Positions 11,238 through 21,649 of a stretch of DNA of 64,000 nt are shown here, piece after piece; positions within the stretch are counted from its first letter, which is position 1; every line of letters starts with the position of its first letter. This stretch comes from Dromiciops gliroides (taxonomy: Eukaryota > Chordata > Mammalia > Microbiotheria > Microbiotheriidae), in contig NC_057867.1 of the NCBI RefSeq assembly GCF_019393635.1, positions 5,094,821 to 5,158,820 on the forward strand, given 5' to 3'. The notes below the pieces were generated by a model that was not told the origin of the DNA, made no database searches, and saw nothing but the letters and a program-made list of their open reading frames with translations. Position numbers and translations under genes: made by a program.

Positions 11238-11299
11238 GTCTTCACAGTATTTTACATCTATTAGCTCTTGCCCTTCAGAGGCACCAAATTTCATTTAAT

Positions 11300-11425
11300 A
11301 ATACTAGATGATATTTCTATAATGATTTTAGGTTTGCAGAATGTTTTGAAGGGCCCTAGGAGGTGGGTGCCATTATCATCCCCATTTCCCAGATGAGGAA
11401 CTGAGGTTAAAAGTGAACAAATCCC
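11300..11425 (+). repeat. MIR SINE fragment
   Basis: GTGGGTGCCATTATCATCCC then CAGATGAGGAACTGAGG is the MIR core in forward orientation, diverged and without its tail. Confidence 0.7.
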
Positions 11426-11639
11426 TCTAGGCATTAACAAGGGCCAAGTGGGATAGCATGTGCACAGCATGTTCTATCCATTCCCATGGCCACCCCTCTC
11501 CCAGACCCTGACCACCCATCATCTGTGCCTTCTCTAAAGCCTCCTGACTTGGTCTCTCTGAAAACAGGGCTTGCCTTCTCCAACTCATCCTTGCCAAATA
11601 GTTACCAAGATAATAACGCTCCTCCCTCACCTCTGTGAC

Positions 11640-12110
11640 CACTACTCTCTCCTGCTCAAATACCTTCAGTATATTTTATCTTGATGGGCTGGTGAGCTGA
11701 CCTCCTGGGCCTGGCATTTGAGGCTCTTTACCAACTACAGCCAAGCTGTCCTTTGACAGTCTGACTCCCTGCTCTTCCCTTCCCTGAGTGCCAAGGAGTT
11801 CCTCCTTACCCTCCTCTTGTCTCTCTCCTCCTGGGTGCATTTGGGCAGTCTCTCTGCTTCCAAGAGTGGGAATACACGTCTCCTAAAATCTTCCTTCTCC
11901 TAGGACAGCTCAGCCATCACCTCCAAGAAGCCTTCGCTGATTCTCTCCTGTGTCTGGATCTCTCCTTCACCCTATCACACTCTTTCTTGTATCCTTATTT
12001 CTGTGTGTCTTGTTGTGTCTCCAAAGAGTCTGAGAGTCCCCTGAGGGCAGAGACTCTCCTAATAAAGCCGTTCCTACAACAAAGCAGGTGCTCAGTCACT
12101 GTTGGCCCAA
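11640..12110 (+). mobile_element. L2 LINE 3' part (old)
   Basis: CTCCTCCTTACC/CTCTCCTCCTGG-type coding remnants and the tail GTCCCCTGAGGGCAGAGACT, then AGCAGGTGCTCAGTCA, have the order of an L2 3' end. It is strongly diverged and no frame is intact. Confidence 0.5.
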
Positions 12111-12784
12111 TGAATGGGCACAAATGCTAAGAGGAGACCACTAGGCCTGGGGCACTTTGGGGTTCACCTCCCCACCTTTCGTTGGCACCATGCTTCAGGT
12201 TGCCTCCAAAAAGAATGCCAGAAAGCCACAGACATTTGTGTTTCTTTACCATTAGTACTTTTTTTTCTCCACTGGTGAATAGGGATAATGGGACACTGTT
12301 ACCAACTGGCCATGGGGTGGGTAAAAGAGGAATTCCCCAGGAATGAAAGAGGGACAGACTGGTAATGATCATAGGTTTTTGCCAGTGACAAAAGGTTAAG
12401 AAACAAAAAATGAAGAGATAAGCACTTGCAAGCAGGAGGAACTAGGGGTCCTTGAAGAGCAACATTTTAGTCCATGACTGAGAACAAGGAGGGATTCAGA
12501 AATGCTTTGTAGCATTTCCTGATAAAAGAGCAGGGGTCCAGCCTTGAAATTCCCAATCAGAGGCTGAATAACACACAGTAGAGGCCTTGATCTGTATGAC
12601 CAAGTTACTATGTGCCAGTCTCCTGCCTTCCCATGCTCTGAACCCCTCACTACAGCACAAAGGCCTGGGTATCCATATGATGTTATCGTGTGCTACATAA
12701 GTATGTGTGTGTTTGTGTTTATATGTGTGTACAAGTGTATATGTGTATATGGGGGATGTATGTGTGTTTTAGAGGGTAATTCAA
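12111..12784. other. Unassigned sequence
   Basis: Contains a TGTG-rich stretch near 12700-12770. I see no gene or clear repeat. Confidence 0.35.
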
Positions 12785-12960
12785 TGCTTACTTCTCCAAA
12801 GACCTTCCCACCTCTCATCCCATTGGATGCTCACAATGACTCCATGAGGTCTATAGGGCACTTGGGCCCATTGGACTATGTACCCAATAAGTGGTGCAGT
12901 TGGGACTAGAACCCAGGTGTTCTGATGCTCCATCCTCTGCTCCTTCTACCAGCTCTCTCT
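12785..12960 (+). repeat. MIR SINE
   Basis: GGATGCTCACAATGACTCCA then GGACTAGAACCCAGGTGTTC and CTCTGCTCCTTCTACCA follow the order of MIR in forward orientation. Confidence 0.65.
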
Positions 12961-13314
12961 GGAGATGGAAATGACTGAGTCTCAGGGGCAGGATCCCCTC
13001 TAGTATGGGAGCTGTGGTCATCACTGCTTTCTCTTCCAAATTTGGGACAAGTTTCCAGGTGAAAATGAAGTCAGACAGCATGGCAGTTGTATCCTTGGAA
13101 GGGAGGACCATTATTCATAATGCTCTCAACATGGATTACTAGCAGGGGATTTCATCTCTCAAAAAGATCTCAAAGAAAAAATCTATCTCTATCTATCTGG
13201 TATGAACAATGGCAGTGGTAGGCAGCAGCTGTGATAACCTTGTGGTCACCTAAGTGGATTTTTCCTCCTGTGCAACTTTCCCCTTTGTGAATCTAAGGAT
13301 CCAAGGGAACTTTT

Positions 13315-13452
13315 TTTTGTGGAGCAATAAGGGTTAATTGACTTGCCCAGGGTCACACCACTAGTAAGTGTCAAGTGTCTGAGGCCGGATTTGAACTCAG
13401 GTCCTCCTGAATTCAGGGCCGGTGCTTTATCCACTGGGCCACCTGGCTGCCC
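13315..13452 (-). mobile_element. tRNA-type marsupial SINE
   Basis: Reverse copy. The target duplication TCCAAGGGAACTYTT (13300-13314 and 13453-13467) is nearly perfect. Confidence 0.93.
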
Positions 13453-13505
13453 TCCAAGGGAACTCTTGAAGAAGGGATAGTGGATTGTACATAATGGCAC
13501 ACACA

Positions 13506-13533
13506 TAAACACACACACACACACACACACACG
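13506..13533. repeat. (CA)n microsatellite
   Basis: About thirteen CA dinucleotides in a row. Confidence 0.95.
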
Positions 13534-13587
13534 CAGAACCTCTAGCTTTGTTCCATCAATCGTTTGATTGTCACATCACAGTTGCTG

Positions 13588-13705
13588 GAGAAAAATAGAG
13601 ACCTGAATTCAAATCCAGCCTCAGATACTTGACACTAGCTGTGTGACCCTGGGCAAGTCACTTATCCCTCACTGCCCCACAACAAACAAACAAACAAAAA
13701 ACATT
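13588..13705 (+). mobile_element. tRNA-type marsupial SINE, 5' truncated
   Basis: Only the part from the B box (CTGAATTCAAATCC) to the CCTCACTGCCCCAC end and the CAAA tail is present. Confidence 0.88.
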
Positions 13706-13877
13706 TTAATTCAATAAACAGACGTTTTGCCATCCATGTGTAGCTTCTGGTCTCTGAGTTTTTATGTTTTTAAAGTCAAGTAACAGTCACGTACTCATTC
13801 TCCTCCAGTTTTGGCACCTGAGAGGGTGAAGCACCATCTTCTCTGGGAGTCTAACCCTAATTTCATGCCTACTCTTT

Positions 13878-14035
13878 TTTGGGGGGGATGGGGGGTGAGG
13901 CAATTGGGATTAAGTGACTTTCCCAGGGTCACACAGCTAGTAAGTGTCAAGCGTCTGAGGTTGGATTAGAACTCAGGTCCTCCTGACTCCAGGGCCGGTG
14001 CTCTATCCACTGTGTCACCTACATGTGTATCCCTT
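13878..14035 (-). mobile_element. tRNA-type marsupial SINE
   Basis: Reverse copy, GTGAGGCAATTGGGATTAAG type. ATGCCTACTCTTTT and ATGCCTCCTCTTTA flank it as an imperfect target duplication. Confidence 0.91.
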
Positions 14036-14115
14036 ATGCCTCCTCTTTAACAGGCACTTCATGAGCCTCCTAGACCACTTCACATATTGGAAATGGACAT
14101 TAAAAATATAGGTTT

Positions 14116-14260
14116 TGGGGCAGCTAGGTGGCGCAGTGGATAAAGCACCGGCCCTGGAGTCAGGAGGACCCGAGTTCTAATCCGACCTCAGACACTTGAC
14201 ACTTACTAGCTGTGTGACCCCGGGCAAGTCACTTAACCTTCATTACTCCGAAAAAAAGAG
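14116..14260 (+). mobile_element. tRNA-type marsupial SINE
   Basis: Forward full-length copy with a very conserved head and A/B boxes and a short A tail. It lies immediately left of the CpG-rich island. Confidence 0.93.
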
Positions 14261-14269
14261 ATCATAATG

Positions 14270-14720
14270 GGGCAGCATGAGAATACCGGACTTAGAGCGA
14301 GAAATACTAGCTTGGTTGGACCCCAATGGGGTAAACTCGCTGGAAAAGCCAACTGCGCAGGCGCCTGGACCTACAAGCCCCAGAAAGCCCCGCCCCGGAG
14401 GAGCTGTCCGAGGAGGGAGGCTGAAGCGGATGACGTCATCAATTGTTCACACCTGTCTCTTGTGGAGGGTTCTTCCACGAAGACCTGCAGCTTGGGGCGG
14501 GCTGGCGACTGGGGGGCGTGATCCTTTTCATTGTTTTAAGGTGTGTGTGTGTACGCTCGCGCGCGTGTGTGCGTGTGTGCAGACGTTCCACCCGAATCCA
14601 GGCAGCCGGAGATCAGCAGGTGGGCCTCCCGGGCTATGAAAGTAAGCTGAGCAGCGGCCAGGGCGATCCTGACCAGACTGCGTGAGGGGTGAAGCAGCCT
14701 GGGCCCACCGAGGCAGGCTG
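14270..14720. promoter_or_regulatory. CpG-rich orphan promoter
   Basis: CpG dinucleotides are dense here and scarce elsewhere in the window. Visible motifs, left to right: an NRF1-like TGCGCAGGCGC (14354-14364); CCTACAAGCCCCAGAA (about 14370-14385), close to the ZNF143/SBS word ACTACAATTCCCAGAA; a GC box CCCCGCCCC (about 14388); and a perfect CRE TGACGTCA (14431-14438). There is no TATA box. This combination is typical of a housekeeping or bidirectional TATA-less promoter. Possible 5' splice sites lie at GATCAGCAG/GTGGGC (about 14620) and GAAA/GTAAGC (about 14641) on the plus strand. No coding exon is identifiable in the window, so the transcript could be non-coding or have its exons elsewhere. 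Direction is unknown. Confidence 0.6.
14540..14582. repeat. GT/CG-rich dinucleotide repeat inside the island
   Basis: Alternating GTGTGT, CGCGCGCG and GTGTGT tracts, which are pure alternating purine-pyrimidine and thus Z-DNA-prone. Confidence 0.8.
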
Positions 14721-14959
14721 GGTGGGCCGGGCCGAATGAGGGGGTTCGGAGGGAGGTGGGGAGGGAAGCAGATTCATTGAGGTGAGAGACGGGCCAGTAG
14801 TCCAGGAGGCCTTGGCCCATCGGGGCCTCCTGCCCATTCGTTTCATAGAAATGACCACGCTATCTAAGGCATGGCATGACTTTAGTGCTGTGCCAGGCCC
14901 GCTGCCAAGGTACCACCCCCTGTAGAGCTGGGCAAAATGAAAACAATATTCATTTGGAA

Positions 14960-15376
14960 GGAAAGGAATTAAGCACCCAATATGTGCCAGGCACTGTGCT
15001 AGGTACCAGGACAAAGAATGAAATCATTCTGACTTCTGTGGAGCTTAAATTCTAATGGAGGAGACAAGTACATACGTAAGTATATGCAGCATGAGTATAG
15101 AATGACTCTATGTATCTATCTGATAGGTCACTGGCAGTTTGGGGGATCAGGAAAGGCTTCATGCAGAAAGTGGGGCTTGAGGAAGAGAGGGCCTCTTAGG
15201 AGCTGAGGAGGCACAGATGAGGGTGTTGTAGTGTTGTGAGGAGGCTAATTTGGCTGAGGTGGAGGAAGAAGAAGGGGGGGGGCTAGATTAAGAAGGCTTT
15301 ACATGGCAAATTGAGGCATTCATATTTTATCCTAGAGGCAATAGAAATCCACTATTAGATGGTGAGCTCCTTCAGG
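14960..15376 (+). repeat. Old interspersed repeat running into an L2-type 3' end
   Basis: TGTGCCAGGCACTGTGCTAG, then ATTCTAATGGAGGAGACAAG and GGATCAGGAAAGGCTTC, form an order I know from many copies in mammalian genomes, though I cannot give the family name. It ends in GATGGTGAGCTCCTTCAGGG, the start of an L2/MIR-type 3' tail. Confidence 0.5.
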
Positions 15377-15390
15377 GCAGGGACTATCTT

Positions 15391-15543
15391 TTTTTTTTTT
15401 TTTTTTTTTGCGGGGCAATGGGGGTTAAGTGACTTGCCCAGAGTCACACAGCTAGTAAGTGTCAAGTGTCTGAGGCCACATTTGAACTCAGGTCCTCCTG
15501 AATCCAGGGCCGGTGCTCTATCCACTGCGCCACCTAGATGCCT
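15391..15543 (-). mobile_element. tRNA-type marsupial SINE in the L2-type tail
   Basis: Reverse copy with a long T-run. GCAGGGACTATCTT (15377-15390) and ACAGGGACTGTCTT (15544-15557) are the target duplication. Confidence 0.93.
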
Positions 15544-15557
15544 ACAGGGACTGTCTT

Positions 15558-15640
15558 TGACCTATTTTTATATCCTCACCACTGTACCTGGCAAATAGAA
15601 GGTGCTTAATAGATGTTTATTGACTGATACTAGAATTGAT
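15558..15640 (+). mobile_element. L2-type 3' terminus
   Basis: Continuation after the SINE: ATATCCTCACCACTGTACC then GAAGGTGCTTAATAGATGTT, the conserved L2 3' end. Confidence 0.75.
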
Positions 15641-15719
15641 GGATTAGGGGAGTCACAAGGTTAGATCTGCCCTTAGATCTGGAAGCAAACAAGATCAAGA
15701 AGAATCCCAAACAAATGAA

Positions 15720-16700
15720 TTCAACGATCTCAATGATTCAATATCACTGATAGCATATATTACTTGGGAGGAAAGATCTCCTGGTTTCCCTCTTTGAAAA
15801 TTGGAGTGGGAGACTGGAAATCAGTTTTACTGAAATTAGATTTCAAACACCTTAGACCATATACCAAACAGATACATAGGATCTGAATGTTAAAAATCAC
15901 ATAATTTTTTAAAAAGGGGAGAACCACATCAGGTACTTTCACAGCTATAACTGGGTGGAAAATTCTTAACCCACAAAAGATAGAGGCAAGCAAAAAAAGA
16001 GAAAATGCATCATTTTGCTCGCATCGAAAAACTTGCATGACCACACTGTTGTAAGGTTAAGAATGGAAACATTTGGAGAAAAATTTTTGCATCAAATATC
16101 TTAGTTGGTACATAAACTATGGCCCAATGATTAAGCATGGTCAAAAGATTTGAATAAACCATTATCAGGAGAATCTGAAACTATATGAAAGATTGTTCCA
16201 AATCTCTAATCACATGACAAATCCAAATCAAAACAACTTTTAGGTTTCCCCTCACACCCAACAAATTGGCAAAAAAGAAAACTAGGGCAATTGTCAATGT
16301 TAGAGTAACTGCTAGAAGACGAGCACAGTGGTTTAGTATTGGTAGAGCTGTGAATTGGTCCAACATTTATGTAAAGGAATTTGAAATTATTCCTTTAAAA
16401 AGTGACTAAAGTTTTTGTATTCTTTGACTCAGGGTTTTCATTACTTGAGCATATACTCTAAGGAGGTCAGTGGTCAATGACAGAAGAAAAGGGCTTGAAA
16501 GGAAGATATAGACTTGCTTAGGGACCTGTGATGTGTTTGTAAGAGCTAGCATAAGGATACTCAGAGATCGTACAGACCACAACAAAATATCCATAGAAAC
16601 GTTTTTGTACTAGCAAAGAACAGAAAGCAAAGTGTGTGCCCATGGACTAGGGAAAATCAAAACAAATGGAGATTTGTGAATGATAGTACAAGAGATATTT
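15720..16700 (+). mobile_element. Old L1, ORF2 end and 3' region
   Basis: Diverged forward L1. AAATCCAAATCAAAACAAC and CCCTCACACCCAACAAATTG, then GGTAGAGCTGTGAATTGGTC and AGCAAAGAACAGAAAGC, follow the order of the L1 ORF2 C-terminal region. Frames are broken throughout. It is older than the L1 copies at 2-5 kb. Confidence 0.7.
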
Positions 16701-16860
16701 CCTTCCTTGCTTCTTAATTTGTGTATGATATGACATTTTATACCTAACTGATGTATTTATCTGGAATTTATCTTTGCATATGGTGTGAGATATTGATTTA
16801 CATCTAATTTCTGCTAAATTGATGTCTAGTTTTCTGAGCAGTTAAATTTTCTTTTTCAAA
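16701..16860 (-). mobile_element. L1 ORF2 fragment
   Basis: TGGTGTGAGATATTGATTTA followed by CTAGTTTTCTGAGCAGTT matches the reverse of an L1 ORF2 palm-to-thumb segment. Confidence 0.55.
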
Positions 16861-17112
16861 TGAAGATCTACCTTCTTTTTTTCCCACTCTCCCCACCCCC
16901 ATTAAGAAAGCAAGAAAAACAAAATTCCCAGTTACAAACGTATAGCCAAGCAAAAGAAATTCTCACATTGGCCATGTGCAAAAAATATGGCTTCATGTGC
17001 ACTCTTCAGTTCATCACCTCTCTTTCAGAAGATTGGTAGCCTGCTTCATTCTGAGTCCTCTGGAATCATGTATTGATCGTTGTATTGATCTGAGTTTCTA
17101 AGTCTTCTTTTA
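16861..17112 (-). mobile_element. L1 3' UTR, second type
   Basis: A reverse L1 3' UTR with CACATTGGCCATGTGCAAAA, the CATCACCTCTCTTTCAG region and AGTCCTCTGGAATCATG. The same type recurs at 28100-28560 and 30748-31020. Confidence 0.65.
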
Positions 17113-17119
17113 AGATTCC

Positions 17120-17272
17120 TTTTTTTTTTTTTTTTTTTTTAGGCGATGGGGGTTAAGTGACTTGCCCATGGTCACACAGCTAGTAAGTGTCAAGTGTCTG
17201 AGGTCGGATTTGAACTCAGGTACTCCTGAATCCAGGGCCGGTGCTTAACCACTGCGCCATCTAGCTGCCCCT
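17120..17272 (-). mobile_element. tRNA-type marsupial SINE
   Basis: Reverse copy with a run of 20 or more T at its left and GCGCCATCTAGCTGCCCC at its right. Confidence 0.92.
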
Positions 17273-17324
17273 AATAGTGAATTCTTATCCCAGAGGCTAG
17301 GGTCTTTGGGTTTATCAAACAGGA

Positions 17325-17425
17325 AATGGCTATTATTATTATTAATTTGTTAATATTATTAATATTGATATTATTACTTATTTTATTATTAATTAATAGA
17401 ATTAATATTATTATTATATTCACTT
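17325..17425. repeat. (ATT)n-rich low-complexity tract
   Basis: Irregular ATT/AAT trinucleotide repeats. Confidence 0.8.
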
Positions 17426-17429
17426 ACTG

Positions 17430-18090
17430 TTGTGTTTTGTGTGCCTGACTTATTGCATTGATCCACCTTGCTCTCTTTCTTAGACAGTACGAAATAGTTT
17501 AGATGAATTTTATGTTTTCTAGCTCTATGAAATAATATTTGGGTAGTTTGGTTGGTATGGCACTGAATAAGTAAATTAATTTAGGTAGAATTGTCATTTT
17601 TATTATATTAGCATGGCCTATCCACGAGTAATTTATATTTTCCCATTTATTTAGATCTGATTTTATTTGTGTAAAAAGTATTTTGTAATTGTTTTAATAC
17701 TGTTCCTGGGTTTGTCTTTGCAGGTACACTCCCAAATATATTATATTTTCTACAGTTATTTTAAATGGAATTTCTCTTTCTATCTCTTGCTGCTGGACTT
17801 TGTGGGCCATATATAGAAATTCTGATGATTTATGTGGGTTTATTTTATATCCTCTGACTTTGCTAAAGTTGTTCATTGTTTCAAGTGGTTGGTTCTTTAG
17901 GACTCTCATCATACCATCATATCATCTGCAAAGACTCATAGTTTTGTTTCTTCCTTACCTGTTCTAATTCCTTCAATCTCTTTTTTCCCCTCTTATTGCT
18001 AAGGCTAACATTTGTAGTCCAATTTTGAACAATAATGGTGATAATGGACATCCTTTTTTTTTCTGCCTCTGATCTTATTGGGAACACTTC
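17430..18090 (-). mobile_element. L1 ORF2, right half of an LTR-split copy
   Basis: The minus strand encodes L1 ORF2 downstream of the catalytic core. A readable stretch at 17694-17912 contains NNFSKVRGYKINPHKSSEF and IKITVENIIYLGVYL-like words, typical of L1 (usual form GYKINVQKSVAF ... KYLGIQL). The element is cut at 18090 by an LTR and continues at 18703. Confidence 0.85.
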
Positions 18091-18702
18091 TGTTATGGTG
18101 GGGAATGGGGTACGGGTTGGGGTTGGGGTTCTTAGGAATTCCTCTTTAAAGAATTACACCCTCTTGCACACAAAAAGTAGTTAGAATAAGGTGATAGTTT
18201 ATTTAGGAGCAAGGGAAGGGAAGGGGGAGGGGGAGGGAAACCATGAAAGAAATCCTTAGACTTTTCATGGGGAGATTTGGAACAAAGCACATGGCTCAGA
18301 GGTACCAAATCTCCTCGAACAGGAGACTGGGAGGTACTTTTATAGAGGCCTGATGGGGGTGGACCATCTGCCTGTGGAAAGTTCCTTTAATGAAGGTGGA
18401 CCATCCCCCACTGGTGGTAGCTGGGGGAATTGGGTGAGGAGTGGAGGACCATCCCCCATTAGTAGTGACTAGAGGAATTGGGTGAGGGGTGGCTACGGAT
18501 CCCTCTTCAGGACACAAAGGCCACAGCCACACCCAAACTTATCTCCCCAGGGTAAGGGAGACCAGAATGAAGGATAGGAATCCCAAGCTAGCTCAGTCCG
18601 ATTTGGTTCCTCTAGGCGTTATCTGTCCTGGTTTAGTTTCTCAAGGAGAAGATTCCTCGGTGTGCCCCAGAGAAATTCTGGGGTGCTCTGCGCCCCATGA
18701 CA
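18091..18702 (-). mobile_element. Solo LTR, fossil retrovirus family 'M1', copy 1
   Basis: Begins TGTTATGG and ends CCATGACA on the plus strand, so TG...CA at both termini. CTTC lies at 18087-18090 and again at 18703-18706 (4-base target duplication). Read on the minus strand it has a tandem pair of about 70 bases in U3, TATAAAAG, and AATAAA near the R/U5 border. It sits inside L1 ORF2 and is therefore younger than it. No internal region is present. Moderately old. Confidence 0.88.
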
Positions 18703-19210
18703 CTTCTAACTTATCTGCATTGCATATAATGCTTGCTGATGGTTTTACAATAGATTCTGTTTATCATCTTGAGAAAAGCTACTTTTACTTCCATACTGTC
18801 TAGTGTTTTTTTTGGATGGGAATGGGTGCTGTATTTTGTCAAAAGCTTTCTCTGCATCTATTGAGATAATCATATGATTTGGGTTACTTTTGTTATTGAT
18901 GTGGTCGATTATGCTGATAGTTTTCCTAATATTGAACCAGCCCTGCATTCCTGGTATAAATCTCACCTGGTCATCGTGTATTATCCTGGTGATAAATAGC
19001 TGTAATCTCTTTGCTAATATTCTGTTTAGGATTTTTGCATCAATATACATTAGTGACATTGGTCTATAATTTTCCTTCTTTATTTTTGCTCTTCCTGGTT
19101 TAGGTATCAGCACCATATTTATCCCATAAAAGGAATTTGGCAGGATTCTTTTAGGTATTTTTTTCGGGCAACTTCCTGGCTTCACTCAGCCATCTTGGCT
19201 CCACCTCCTC
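18703..19210 (-). mobile_element. L1 ORF2 reverse transcriptase part, joined to an L1 5' end
   Basis: On the minus strand 18760-19130 encodes the core of L1 [41 protein letters not shown] and [18 protein letters not shown] are readable. Upstream of the RT the sequence changes within a few bases (about 19165) to a motif whose minus strand reads GGTGGAGCCAAGATGGCTGA (19186-19205). This is the very 5' start of an L1. ORF1 and the endonuclease domain are missing, so this is an internally deleted L1. Confidence 0.82.
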
Positions 19211-19234
19211 TATTCCTCCTTATTTGATTCCTTG

Positions 19235-19724
19235 TCCTGCTCCCCACAGCAACTGTTCCAAACTTTTCTTTTCTCTTCAGCCTTCCTATACCACTCACTT
19301 ACCCCACCCTCTCTGCTGAGGACCTGCCCTTAAACTTCACCGAAAACATTGAGGCCCCTCTTCCTTTCCTCATTTGACACCTGACATTGTTGGTGTCTTC
19401 TCTCTCATCTCTCCTTCACACAGTCTCTTTTTTCCCCACACAGTCTCTTATGATGAAGTGTTCCTTCTGTTTGCTAAGGCCAACCCTTATGCAGGTGCCC
19501 TTGATTCTAGCTCCTCCAGTCTATTCCAACAGATTGCTCCCTCTGTCATACCTACTCTCCCTAATCCTCTGTCTCTGTTTACTGGCTGCTTCTTTGTGGC
19601 CTACAAACTCATCCATGTCTTCCTCTTCTGCAAAACCCCTTCTACAGATCCAATCATTCCTGCTAGCTATTGTCCTAGGGCTTCCTGCCTTTCTCAGCTA
19701 AACTCTTTGAGAAAGCCATCTGCA
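19235..19724 (+). mobile_element. L2/CR1-type LINE, N-terminal RT region
   Basis: Degenerate coding sequence with the L2 order: CTGCTTCTTTGTGGCCTACA, ATCCAATCATTCCTGCTAGC and AAACTCTTTGAGAAAGCC (from the usual YRPISLL...KLLEKA). The last 17 bases are repeated at 20703-20719. Confidence 0.65.
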
Positions 19725-20702
19725 GAATTGGCCTGGAGGTGAGGTTGTGGAGAAGCCTGGTCTGTTGGAGTGGAAGGAGTGTAGGAAATCCTTCCCTGAA
19801 AGGTAGTGACTTAAGGACACCTCATCCAAGGAAGGGAGTGAGGGTAAATTCCAGAGCTCTTAAGTCTTACCATAGTTACACAATTTCCTCTAGTTCAGGA
19901 AGATCATGGTGCTGACTCTAAGGGAATCGACTCTAGGAATTGGAATTCCTGTGACACCAGAGAGAAGAGAAACTTTTAGAATGACTCCTTTTGAATAGTT
20001 AAAGAGACTCATAGTTTGAAGAGGTCATCTAAGCGAACCCATTTCTGGACAAGAATTCCCTCCAACATTTCTAACAAGTTAGAATCTAGCTAGGATTGGC
20101 TGTCTGGATTTTGAGAATGAAGGCAGAACACCTACCTCCTGAGTATCTACTTCAACAACGCCTGAAGTCAACTGAAAAATCAGCCAGGGAATAGAAAACG
20201 CAGGCATAGAAAGAAATCTCCCAGTTCAGCCAAGACTGTATCCTGCAAAAGCAAAGAATCAAGAGGACTTTTTCCATTGTAAAAAACCCAAAACCTTAGG
20301 GTGGAGAACTTGTTAGTGCGAGAGGACTGAGGTGTAGTAGGGACCCACAGCCATCATAGCAGGACACCCCTGACCTAGGGGGTCTGAGTTTCCTGGCAAC
20401 CACCTCTTGAGACACCAGAGAGGGCCCTTGAGCATTCAGCCCTAAACCTTAAAGATTCAGACACTTAATCCCAGGATGTGGAAGTCAGTGTAAGAATCCA
20501 AGGGACTGAGGGCAAGACACAGCAGCCAGCCCACCCAGAAGCTTATGAGAGGACATAGCCTCGCCTTAGCACAAAATCTCAGTTCGGAAACTATACTTGG
20601 AGAGATGACATCAACCAGTATTAAATCTAGAGATGCTAATGTATAACAAATAACAAATGTAAACAGAGATTCAAAGGAAAGTTTGGATTTTCCACAAGGC
20701 TA
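19725..20702. mobile_element. Unidentified 978-base insertion in the L2
   Basis: Flanked by TGAGAAAGCCATCTGCA (19708-19724) and TGAGAAAGCCGTCTGCA (20703-20719), a 17-base direct repeat with one mismatch. That is a normal length for L1-driven insertion. No poly-A is visible at either end. The interior contains ACACCAGAGAG twice and no long open frame. It might be a truncated L1 5' region or a non-autonomous element; I do not recognise it. Confidence 0.55.
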
Positions 20703-20720
20703 TGAGAAAGCCGTCTGCAC

Positions 20721-21344
20721 TGTCATGGGGTGCAGAGCATCCCAGAAATTCTCTGGGGGAGGAATCTTTTCCTTGAAAAACTAAACCAGAGGACAGATAA
20801 CACCTAGAGAGATAAACTGAACCAAATTGGATCGAGCTAGCTTGGGATTCCTACCCTTCATTCTGGTCTCCCTTACCCTGGGGAGATAAGTTTGGGTGTG
20901 GCTGCGGCTTTGCGTTCTGAAGAGGGATCCGTAGCCACCCCTCACCCAATTCCTCTAGTCACTACCAGTGGGGGATGGTCCTCCACTCCTCACCCAATTC
21001 CCCCAGCTACCACCAGTGGGGGATGGTCCTTCCTCACTAAAGGAACTTTCCACAGTCAAATGATGACCCCTCCCCCCATCAGTCCTCTATAAAAGTACCT
21101 TCCATTCTCCAGTTCGAGGAGATGGGTACCTCTGAGCCATGTGCTTTGTGCCTATCTCCCCATGAGAAGTCTAAGAATTTCTGTCATGGTTTCCCTCCCC
21201 CTCCCCCTTCCCTTCCCTTGCTCCTAAATAAACTACTACCTTATTCTAACTACTTTTGTATGCAAGAGGGTGTAATTCTTTAAAGAGGAATTCCTAAGGA
21301 CCCCAACCCCTGACCCAAACCCGTACCCCATTTCCCCCATTACA
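20721..21344 (+). mobile_element. Solo LTR, family 'M1', copy 2 (best landmarks)
   Basis: TGTCATGG...CCATTACA with TGCAC at 20716-20720 and 21345-21349 as target duplication (five bases match here, while most siblings have four). U3 contains a tandem repeat of about 60-70 bases (20930-21045). The TATA box TATAAAAG is at 21088-21095 and AATAAA at 21227-21232. It is the only plus-oriented copy. It landed in the right-hand target repeat of the 978-base insertion and is therefore younger. Fossil, solo. Confidence 0.9.
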
Positions 21345-21460
21345 TGCACTCAATGTCTCCCTAATCCTTTCTGCCACTTCAAAACCCTCTGCCATCTGGC
21401 TTCTGACTTAATCATTCAATTGAAACTGCTCTTTCTAAAGTTACCAATGTTCTCTGGACT
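21345..21460 (+). mobile_element. L2/CR1-type LINE, continuation
   Basis: CTGGCTTCTGACTTAATCAT, then TTGAAACTGCTCTTTC and AAGTTACCAATG, resumes the L2 RT region (usual SGFRPHHSTETALLKVTND) after the insertions. Confidence 0.7.
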
Positions 21461-21649
21461 GTTTTATTTTTGCTGAAGCTGTTGTTTTAATTAGTATTTT
21501 TGTTGATTCCCTAGGATTTTTTATGTCATAAATAAATAGGGATGGTTTTATCTCTTCTTTAAAAGGAGTCTAGTAAAGAAAAATAAATAAAAATTTTTAA
21601 AAGGAGTCTAGTAGGGTACTTCCTTTCTCATTTTTTGGAGAATACTTTT

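Noticed and set aside
18296-18532. Open frames in the LTRs (for example rich in HPIPLVTTSGGWS)
   Set aside because: They arise from the U3 tandem repeat and recur in every LTR copy; there is no independent evidence of coding.
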